Positions 6,514 through 11,911 of a DNA stretch of 11,911 nt are shown here, in pieces. Position 1 is the stretch's first letter. Every line of letters starts with the position of its first letter. This DNA is from JBBPYA01 sp038200385 (GTDB lineage: Bacteria; Actinomycetota; Actinomycetes; Mycobacteriales; Geodermatophilaceae). Under the pieces are notes generated by a model. That model was not told the DNA's origin. It was given only the letters and a program-made list of their open reading frames with translations, and made no database searches. The translations under genes were made by a program, and so were the position numbers. The stretch is taken from NCBI GenBank assembly GCA_038200385.1, contig JBBPYA010000327.1, forward strand, positions 1 to 11,911, written 5' to 3'.

Positions 6514-7926
6514 ATGTCCGAGCAGCCCTACGTTTACCGGCGCCACGAGCTCGTCGAGCCCGACTGGCGGCGGCTGCCCGGCTTCGCCGAGGCCACCGCG
6601 GCGCAGTGGGCGGACCCGCAGTGGCAGCGGGTGAACTGCGTGAAGAACCTGCGCCAGTTGCGCGGGGTGTACGGCGACCTGCTGTCCGAGGACTTCTACG
6701 CCGACGTCGAGCGCGACCAGCAGCAGCGGGCGACGATGTCGATCCTGCTGCCGCCGCAGATGCTCAACACGATGGTGCCGCACGAGGTGCCGAGCACCAG
6801 GGCCATGCTCGCCGACCCGGTGCGACGCTACATGCTGCCGGTGCTGTCCGACCGGGCCACCGACTGGCCGAGCCACCCGCACTCGGCGCGGGACTCCCTG
6901 CACGAGGCGGAGATGTGGGCCACCGAGGGGCTGACCCACCGCTACCCCACCAAGGTGCTGGCCGAGATGCTGCCGACCTGCCCGCAGTACTGCGGGCACT
7001 GCACCCGGATGGATCTCGTCGGCAACTCCACACCGACGATCGCCAAGCACAAGTTCGAGCTGAAACCGGTCAACCGGCACGACGCGATGATCGACTACCT
7101 GCTGCGCACCCCGGGCGTCCGCGACGTCGTCGTCTCCGGCGGCGACGTCGGCAACATGCCGTTCAAGAACCTCGAGGCGTTCGTGTCCCGGCTGTTGGAG
7201 ATCGACACCATCCGCGACATCCGGCTGGCCACCAAGGCCCTGATGGGCCTGCCGCAGCACTGGAGCGCCCCGGACGTCGTCGAAGGCATGGGCCGGCTGG
7301 CGCGGACCGCGCGGGAGCGGGGTGTCTCGCTGGCCATCCACACCCACGTCAACAGCGCGCAGTCCGTGACGCCGGCGGTGGCGCTGGCGACCCGGGCGAT
7401 GCTCGAGGCCGGCGTCCGGGACGTGCGCAACCAGGGGGTGCTGCTCAAGGGCGTCAACACGAGCACCGAGCAGTTGCTGGATCTGTGCTTCGCGCTGCAG
7501 GACGAGGCCGGCATCCTGCCGTACTACTTCTACCTGTGCGACATGATCCCGAACGCCGAGCACTGGCGGATCCCGGTCCACGAGGCGCAGCGGCTGCAGC
7601 ACTCGATCATGGGGTACCTGCCCGGCTTCGCCACCCCACGACTGGTCTGCGACGTCCCGTACGTCGGCAAGCGGTGGGTGCACCAGTTGGAGGAGTACGA
7701 CCGGGAGCGCGGCATCTCCTACTGGACGAAGAACTACCGCACCGGGATCGAGCACGACGATCCCGAGGCCCTGACCCGGCGCTACGAGTACTACGACCCG
7801 ATCCAGTCGCTTCCCGAGTCCGGGCAGGCCTGGTGGCGTGAGCACGCGGGCACCGACGCAGCTCTGGACCGGGCCGGGCAGGCCGCCCGGGCCTCACACG
7901 AGGCCTCAACCGCCGCGCTGGTCTAG
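6514..7926 (+). CDS. kamA: Lysine 2,3-aminomutase-like radical SAM enzyme
   Basis: Radical SAM, PLP-dependent aminomutase expected to convert L-lysine to beta-lysine, the first step of the pathway. It has 470 residues. CPQYCGHC (Cys156, Cys160, Cys163) is the CxxxCxxC iron-sulfur motif, and VSGGD (207-211) is the SAM-binding GGD block. PRLVCDVPYVGKRWV aligns with the clostridial segment ending PGGGGK, making Lys386 the likely PLP lysine. HTHVN (276-280) and NQGVLLKGVN (306-315) are also family-like. Two differences stand out. GVN is followed by Thr316 where clostridial KamA has the Asp (Asp293) that binds the lysine side-chain amine, while the partner Asp is kept (Asp343 in YLCD). There is also no C-terminal cysteine cluster for the structural zinc. 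It could be a related KamA-family mutase, but the neighbours favour lysine. Confidence 0.85.
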   Translation: MSEQPYVYRRHELVEPDWRRLPGFAEATAAQWADPQWQRVNCVKNLRQLRGVYGDLLSEDFYADVERDQQQRATMSILLPPQMLNTMVPHEVPSTRAMLADPVRRYMLPVLSDRATDWPSHPHSARDSLHEAEMWATEGLTHRYPTKVLAEMLPTCPQYCGHCTRMDLVGNSTPTIAKHKFELKPVNRHDAMIDYLLRTPGVRDVVVSGGDVGNMPFKNLEAFVSRLLEIDTIRDIRLATKALMGLPQHWSAPDVVEGMGRLARTARERGVSLAIHTHVNSAQSVTPAVALATRAMLEAGVRDVRNQGVLLKGVNTSTEQLLDLCFALQDEAGILPYYFYLCDMIPNAEHWRIPVHEAQRLQHSIMGYLPGFATPRLVCDVPYVGKRWVHQLEEYDRERGISYWTKNYRTGIEHDDPEALTRRYEYYDPIQSLPESGQAWWREHAGTDAALDRAGQAARASHEASTAALV

Positions 7927-7932
7927 CCGCTG

Positions 7933-7948
7933 CCCGCGCGGGGGGGGG
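7933..7948. repeat. G9 homopolymer with a GC palindrome between kamA and the GGT-like gene
   Basis: The 55-base gap contains the palindrome CCCGCGCGGG (7933-7942) running into nine consecutive G (7940-7948). The tract is outside both chosen coding regions. Such runs are slippery and easily miscounted in sequencing. It could weakly attenuate transcription between the two genes, but nothing shows this. Confidence 0.4.
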
Positions 7949-7981
7949 ACGACGCCGGGCCGGCACCTGCAGGATGGGCGG

Positions 7982-9517
7982 ATGTCCTCCCGACGCCCGC
8001 CCCGCCTGGCCGTCGCGGCGCCCAGCCGGGCCAGTGCGGACGCCGCCGTGCGCGCCGGTGCGGCCGGCGGTGGTGCGGTGGACGCGGCGGTCGCCGCCGC
8101 TCTGGTCGCTATGGTCACCGAACCCGGGGTGGTCTCGCTGGCCGCGGGCGGCTACCTGACGGTGTGGCCGGCCGACGAGGACGCCGTCGTCGTCGACTGC
8201 TACGTGGCGATGCCCGGACTGGGCGGGGTCGCCGGTGAGCTGAGCGTCCGCGAGATCAGCACCGGGTACGGCGGCGGGCTGCAGATGACCGCCGGGCACG
8301 GATCGGTGGCGGTGCCCGGCATCCTGGCCGGGCTGGACCTGGCGGTGCAGCGTTGGGGGGCGCTGCCCTGGACCGACGTGGTCACGCCGGCGTACGAGGC
8401 TGCCCGGGACGGGTTCACCCTGGGGTCGGCGGCCGGGCACTACCTCCCGTTCGTCCGTGACAGCCTGCTGGCCTGGGACGCCGAGACCGCCGAGGCGCTG
8501 CGCAGGCCGGACGGCGGGTGGCTCGTGACCGGCGACACGATGGTCATCCCGCACCTGGCGGGGACGCTGGCCCGGATCGCGGAGTACGGCGCGCGGGACG
8601 CCTACACCGGTGAGCTCGCCGACCGTCTCGTCGCGGACATGGCCGCCCGGGGCGGTGCGGTGAGCGCGGCGGACCTGGCGGCGTACCGGCCGCTGCCGCG
8701 CCGCCCGCTGCCGATCCGGGCCGGCCGCTGGTCCTTGCGCACGAACCCGCCGCCGGCCATCGGCGGCGCGGTGCTCGCCGCCATGCTGACCCTGCTCGAC
8801 GGCCCCGGCGCTCCGGACGACGGGCATGACACCGCCCGGCTGGCCTCGGTGCAGCGGCAGGTGCTGGATATCCGGCGCGGGGTACTCGACGTGGCCGACG
8901 ACCGCGAGGCCGCGGCGTACGCCCTGCTGCGGGACGTGGGCTGGCGGGAACCGGCCGCCCCCAGCACGATCCATGTCTCGGTGGTCGACGCCGGCGGTTC
9001 GGCGTGCGCCATCACCGCGTCCGCGGGCTACGGCTCCGGCGCCACCGTGCCGGGCACCGGCCTGTGGCTGAACAACAGCCTCGGCGAGCTGGAACTCAAC
9101 CGCGGCGCGGCCCTGGAGCCGGGCCAGCGGCTGCGCAGCAACATGACCCCCACCGTGGGCCGCAGTCCCGACGGCAGCGTCCTGGCCATCGGCAGCCCCG
9201 GCGCGGACCGGATCACCACCGCCGTGCTGCAGGTGCTGGCGCCCTTCACCGCCAGCCGGGGGGGTCTGCAGGAGGCGGTCGACCGGCCCCGCCTGCACGT
9301 CCACCACCTGCCGGACGGTGGCATCCAGCTCGAGGCCGAGGAGGATCTCCCGCTGGCCGGGTCGCCGGCCCTGCCCGACGGTCGGGCGATGACGGTGCGA
9401 CGGCACCCTCGGCACTCGATGTACTTCGGCGGGGTCGGCGCGGCGCTGCAGGCGCCGGACGGGGAGTTGAGCGCCGCGGCGGACCCGCGCCGGGCCGGCG
9501 TCGCGGCCGGGGGCTGA
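7982..9517 (+). CDS. Divergent gamma-glutamyltransferase-fold Ntn hydrolase
   Basis: Self-cleaving N-terminal-nucleophile hydrolase of the gamma-glutamyltranspeptidase fold, 511 residues. GGGAVDAAVAAALVAMVTEP (about 23-42) is the usual N-terminal block. TIHVSVVD begins with Thr329, aligned with the catalytic Thr391 of the E. coli enzyme; cleavage there would give chains of 328 and 183 residues, the normal proportions. SPGADRITTAVLQV follows the fold. The gamma-glutamyl-binding residues are changed by my alignment: Arg114 to Tyr74, Asp433 to Glu369, and the Ser462-Ser463 pair to Ser386-Asn387. There is no signal peptide, unlike typical secreted members. I chose ATG 7982 (AGGATGG upstream); an in-frame start inside kamA gives an implausible Arg/Pro-rich extension. 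It lies 55 bases after kamA, probably in one transcript. Confidence 0.82.
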   Translation: MSSRRPPRLAVAAPSRASADAAVRAGAAGGGAVDAAVAAALVAMVTEPGVVSLAAGGYLTVWPADEDAVVVDCYVAMPGLGGVAGELSVREISTGYGGGLQMTAGHGSVAVPGILAGLDLAVQRWGALPWTDVVTPAYEAARDGFTLGSAAGHYLPFVRDSLLAWDAETAEALRRPDGGWLVTGDTMVIPHLAGTLARIAEYGARDAYTGELADRLVADMAARGGAVSAADLAAYRPLPRRPLPIRAGRWSLRTNPPPAIGGAVLAAMLTLLDGPGAPDDGHDTARLASVQRQVLDIRRGVLDVADDREAAAYALLRDVGWREPAAPSTIHVSVVDAGGSACAITASAGYGSGATVPGTGLWLNNSLGELELNRGAALEPGQRLRSNMTPTVGRSPDGSVLAIGSPGADRITTAVLQVLAPFTASRGGLQEAVDRPRLHVHHLPDGGIQLEAEEDLPLAGSPALPDGRAMTVRRHPRHSMYFGGVGAALQAPDGELSAAADPRRAGVAAGG

Positions 9518-9520
9518 CCG

Positions 9521-9880
9521 ATGGAGGACCCGCGGGTCCGCCGCAGCTACTGGCTGACGGGGGCGGTCGAGGTGGTCCTGATCGTGGGCGGGAACCTGCT
9601 GCTCGCCGCGGTCGGGCAGCAGGCCTACGTCGCGGCATGGACGCTGTTCGTCGTCGGCGTTCACTTCATCCCGCTGGCGAAGATCTTCCATGGTCGTGGC
9701 CTTGCGCTCACCGGCGTGGTGGTGGCAGTCGTCGCGGTGGCTGCGGCATGTCTCGGACTCGCCAGCGACTTGGCACCGAGCGCGGCGGCCGGTGCCGGCG
9801 GCGGGGTCGTCTTCATCGGATACGCGGCGTGGGTGCTTGGAGGTGGACGCTCACCCGGTCGGAGACCGGACGCTCGCTGA
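9521..9880 (+). CDS. Small four-helix membrane protein, function unknown
   Basis: A 119-residue hydrophobic protein with about four membrane segments: residues 12-33, 36-52, 60-84 and 89-106. The second contains WTLFVVGVHFIPLAKIF, a pattern I have seen in uncharacterised actinobacterial membrane proteins. The C-terminus is short, polar and basic. The ATG follows the previous stop by 3 bases, with a G-rich ribosome site in the end of that gene, so the two are probably co-translated. No catalytic motif is visible. A transporter accessory role is possible but unsupported. The gene is convergent with the acyltransferase side, and I see no clear terminator in 9881-9951. Confidence 0.7.
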   Translation: MEDPRVRRSYWLTGAVEVVLIVGGNLLLAAVGQQAYVAAWTLFVVGVHFIPLAKIFHGRGLALTGVVVAVVAVAAACLGLASDLAPSAAAGAGGGVVFIGYAAWVLGGGRSPGRRPDAR

Positions 9881-9951
9881 CGGACAAACCGCGCGGACCT
9901 TTATGTCCCGATCCTGGAGGCCGTGGCAGGCGTCCCGCGCAGGCCGGTGGG

Positions 9952-10077
9952 TCAACCGGTCCGGTGGGGATCGCGTTGGTTCCGGACAGCCGTGGTCCAC
10001 AGTTCGACCCTGGCCGACAGGTCGCTGGCGGCGGCGATCTCGCGGGCGTTCAGCGGCGGGGCACTCGATCTGCTCAT
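9952..10077 (-). CDS. Possible 41-residue protein downstream of the acyltransferase gene
   Basis: A short frame from ATG 10075-10077, starting 14 bases after the acyltransferase stop. It reads MSRSSAPPLNAREIAAASDL followed by a mixed polar stretch containing ARVELWTTAVRNQ and ending DPHRTG. Its composition, with a predicted helix around residues 10-30 and few Arg/Pro runs, is more protein-like than most chance frames here. The ribosome site is weak (GGGCGG). The same frame is open through the acyltransferase gene, which lowers the weight of its being open. I do not recognise it. Confidence 0.35.
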   Translation of the reverse strand: MSRSSAPPLNAREIAAASDLSARVELWTTAVRNQRDPHRTG

Positions 10078-10091
10078 GACGGCCGCCCGGC

Positions 10092-10874
10092 TCAGGCCGG
10101 CGGGATGGGCGGGGGCTCGCGGACGACGGCGACGGTGCGGTCCAGCGCGTCGGCCGCGTCCAGGGCGGCGGCCTGCTTCGGGTCCGGTGCGCTGCCGCCG
10201 AGCCGTTCGGGCAGCCACCAGTCCTCGTCTGGGCGGTCGGGGCCGTCGGGATAGCGCTGCAGCGTCTCGGCCAGCAGCTCCTCCATCCGGGCATGCAACC
10301 GCAGGGTCAGCGAACCTGCCTTGTCCCCGGGTTCGGGCTGTATCGGCTCCCCGACGGTCACCATGACCGCCCGCCCGCGGCGCAGGCTGCGGTGCCCGCC
10401 CTTGGTCAGGATCCGGTGCCCGCCCCAGGTGATCATCGGAATCAGCGGTACGTCGGCCTGCAGCGCCATCCGCGCCGCGCCGAGCTTGAAGCTCTTCAGG
10501 ACGAACGAGCGGCTGATCGTCGCCTCGGGGAACACTCCGACCACCTCCCCGTCGCGCAACGCGCGGATCGCGTCGTTGAAGGCCTGCGCGCCGGCCCGAC
10601 GGTTGACCGGGATGTGGTGCATCCCCCGCATGAGCGGCCCGGCGAACCAGTTGCGGAAGACCGCCTCCTTGGCCATGAAGCGCACCAGCCGCCCCGCGGG
10701 CTCGGCGGCGTACCCGCAGATCATGAAGTCCAGATAGCTCACGTGGTTGCTGACCAGGACCGCGCCGCCGCTGCGCGGGATGTTCTCGACGCCGCGCAGG
10801 TGCCACCGGAAGCCGAGCAGCCGGAACACGAGCTTGGCCAGCCCGATCACCGGCGGGTACACCCGATCCCTCAT
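10092..10874 (-). CDS. 1-acyl-sn-glycerol-3-phosphate acyltransferase family protein
   Basis: PlsC-family membrane-associated acyltransferase that transfers an acyl group to lysophosphatidate or a related lipid. It has 260 residues. NHVSYLD (43-49) holds the catalytic HxxxxD (His44, Asp49), and FPEATIS (115-121) is the second block, with Ala in place of the usual Gly. MHHIPVNRR (85-93) and VPLIPMITWGG also fit the family. A hydrophobic stretch at about 6-21 may anchor it. The C-terminal 50 residues are polar and Pro-rich and probably variable. ATG 10872-10874 has no obvious ribosome site. It lies 32 bases after the regulator gene, possibly in the same transcript. Exact substrate is not determined by sequence; several paralogues are usual in actinomycetes. 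Confidence 0.88.
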   Translation of the reverse strand: MRDRVYPPVIGLAKLVFRLLGFRWHLRGVENIPRSGGAVLVSNHVSYLDFMICGYAAEPAGRLVRFMAKEAVFRNWFAGPLMRGMHHIPVNRRAGAQAFNDAIRALRDGEVVGVFPEATISRSFVLKSFKLGAARMALQADVPLIPMITWGGHRILTKGGHRSLRRGRAVMVTVGEPIQPEPGDKAGSLTLRLHARMEELLAETLQRYPDGPDRPDEDWWLPERLGGSAPDPKQAAALDAADALDRTVAVVREPPPIPPA

Positions 10875-10906
10875 CGTGCCGAAGGTAGTCCGTCGGCACC
10901 GCCCGG

Positions 10907-11350
10907 TCAGCCGACCGGACGGTCCTCGTACGGGATCGAGAGCACGACTGTGGTGTGCGTCGAGACCCCGGCCGCGGCCCGGATGTCCTGCAGCAGGCCC
11001 TCCAAGGCGGCCGGGCTGGCGACCCGGACCTTGAGGATGTAACTCTCGACGCCGGCGACGGAGTAGCAGGCCTCGATCGCGCCCAGGTGCGCCAGCCGCT
11101 CCGGTGCGTCGTCCGGCGCGGCCGGGTCGTTCGGGTGGATCGACACGAATGCGGTGAGGGGCAGGCCGATGGCTTCGTGGTCCAGCCGCGCGCTGTAGCC
11201 GAGAATCACGCCGCGCTGCTCCAGCCGGCGGACCCGCTGGTGTACGGCGGACACCGACAGCCCGACCCGTTCGGCCAGGTCGGTGTAGCTGACCCGGCCG
11301 TCCGCGCTGAGCACCGCGACGATCTGCCGGTCGGTCTCCTCCACGCTCAC
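10907..11350 (-). CDS. Lrp/AsnC family transcriptional regulator
   Basis: DNA-binding regulator that usually senses an amino acid. It has 147 residues. The N-terminal winged helix-turn-helix covers about 3-50 (YTDLAERVGLSVSAVHQRVR at 22-41, then RLEQRGVILGY). A C-terminal RAM/AsnC sensor domain spans about 65-140 (HLGAIEACYSVAGVESYILK, 88-107). The start is GTG 11348-11350, overlapping the stop of the M24 peptidase gene by four bases (GTGA). The family commonly controls amino acid catabolism, and it lies some 4.5 kb from the kdd/kamA control region, so it is a candidate regulator of the kam genes. Regulation of its own peptidase operon is the simpler alternative. Confidence 0.9.
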   Translation of the reverse strand: MSVEETDRQIVAVLSADGRVSYTDLAERVGLSVSAVHQRVRRLEQRGVILGYSARLDHEAIGLPLTAFVSIHPNDPAAPDDAPERLAHLGAIEACYSVAGVESYILKVRVASPAALEGLLQDIRAAAGVSTHTTVVLSIPYEDRPVG

Positions 11351-11911
11351 CCCGCCAGCACGGTCAGGCCGCGATCGACCACGTTCAGCGGGTCCGCGCC
11401 GTCGGTGGTGCAGACCACGATGTCCTCGATCCGTGCGCCGTGCCGGCCCGGCAGGTAGATCCCGGGCTCGATGGAGAACGCCATCCCCGGTTGCAGCGGT
11501 TCGGTGTTCCCGGCGACGATGTAGGGCTCCTCGTGACCCTCCAGCCCGATCCCGTGGCCGGTGCGGTGGATGAAGAACTCGCCGTACCCGCCCGCGGTGA
11601 TCACGTCGCGGGCGGCGGCGTCCACCTCGTGCGGGGTCACTCCCGGCCGGACCGCCGCGGTGGCCGCCTGCTGCGCGGCCAGGAGTACGGCGTAGTACTC
11701 CGTCACCTCCGCCTCCGGCCGGCCGCCGCAGACGTAGGTGCGGGTGTTGTCCGAGCAGTACCCCTCCGCGGTCGTCCCGCCGATGTCGACGACCACCACG
11801 TCCCCGCGCTCGATGACCCGGTCGGACAGCTCGTGGTGCGGGCTCGCGCCGTTGGGTCCGGAGCCGACGATGGTGAAGTCGGCGCTGACGTGGCCCTCGG
11901 TCAGGATCGCC
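11347..11911 (-). CDS. M24 family metallopeptidase (Xaa-Pro peptidase-like), C-terminal part
   Basis: C-terminal catalytic (pita-bread) domain of an aminopeptidase P/prolidase-type enzyme, which releases residues next to proline. About 187 residues are present; the N-terminus is beyond the right edge. The metal-site blocks appear in order: NGASPHHELSD, VVVVDIGGTTAEGYCSDNTR (two Asp ligands), RTGHGIGLEGHEEPY (His ligand), FSIEPGIYLPGRHGARIED (two Glu ligands), so the site looks intact. The stop overlaps the regulator start. Whether it acts as a dipeptidase or aminopeptidase, or as a creatinase-type relative, cannot be told without the N-terminal domain. It could supply free amino acids, linking it loosely to the lysine genes. 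Confidence 0.88.
   Translation of the reverse strand, partial: AILTEGHVSADFTIVGSGPNGASPHHELSDRVIERGDVVVVDIGGTTAEGYCSDNTRTYVCGGRPEAEVTEYYAVLLAAQQAATAAVRPGVTPHEVDAAARDVITAGGYGEFFIHRTGHGIGLEGHEEPYIVAGNTEPLQPGMAFSIEPGIYLPGRHGARIEDIVVCTTDGADPLNVVDRGLTVLAG

Noticed and set aside
7838..7981. Longer N-terminus for the GGT-like protein starting inside kamA
   Set aside because: It would overlap the kamA C-terminus out of frame, is Arg/Pro-rich, is not a signal peptide, and crosses the G9 tract.
1..11911. CRISPR arrays, insertion sequences, transposases, phage genes or integrase sites
   Set aside because: No direct-repeat arrays, transposase motifs or terminal inverted repeats were seen; base composition is even across the window.

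Overview
The window is very GC-rich throughout, with strongly G/C-biased third codon positions, GTG starts, four-base stop/start overlaps and Lrp/PlsC/M24 relatives of actinobacterial type. I infer a high-GC actinomycete (Actinomycetota); nothing in the window fixes the genus.

Layout. Bases 1-662 (minus) are the N-terminal part of apolipoprotein N-acyltransferase (lnt), cut by the window edge. Bases 663-1241 hold no convincing gene, but do hold a good minus-strand promoter at 1052-1080 with overlapping palindromes at its -35 end, a very strong hairpin at 723-765, and a weak terminator just after the next operon. Bases 1242-6396 are a tight minus-strand operon read in the order kdd, amidohydrolase, kamD, kamE, kal. 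Divergent from it across a 117-base spacer is kamA (6514-7926, plus), followed by a divergent gamma-glutamyltransferase-fold protein and a small four-helix membrane protein. The right end is a second minus-strand run: an M24 peptidase (cut by the edge), an Lrp/AsnC regulator, a PlsC-like acyltransferase and a doubtful 41-residue ORF.

How the genes fit together. The centre encodes most of the lysine fermentation (3,5-diaminohexanoate) route. KamA makes beta-lysine, KamDE (B12 and PLP) makes 3,5-diaminohexanoate, Kdd oxidises it to 5-amino-3-oxohexanoate, and Kal removes ammonia from 3-aminobutyryl-CoA to give crotonyl-CoA. The step between Kdd and Kal (Kce) is not encoded here, nor are the KamB/KamC proteins that I recall from clostridial loci. 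Two hydrolase-fold proteins that are not part of the classical pathway sit inside or beside the cluster: an amidohydrolase lacking its usual N-terminal part, and a gamma-glutamyltransferase relative that keeps the nucleophile Thr but has changed the residues that read the gamma-glutamyl group. KamA itself has Thr in place of one of the two Asp residues that hold the lysine side chain in the clostridial enzyme. These differences are the most interesting part of the window. They suggest a variant of the pathway, perhaps with amide or lactam hydrolysis steps; that reading is inference.
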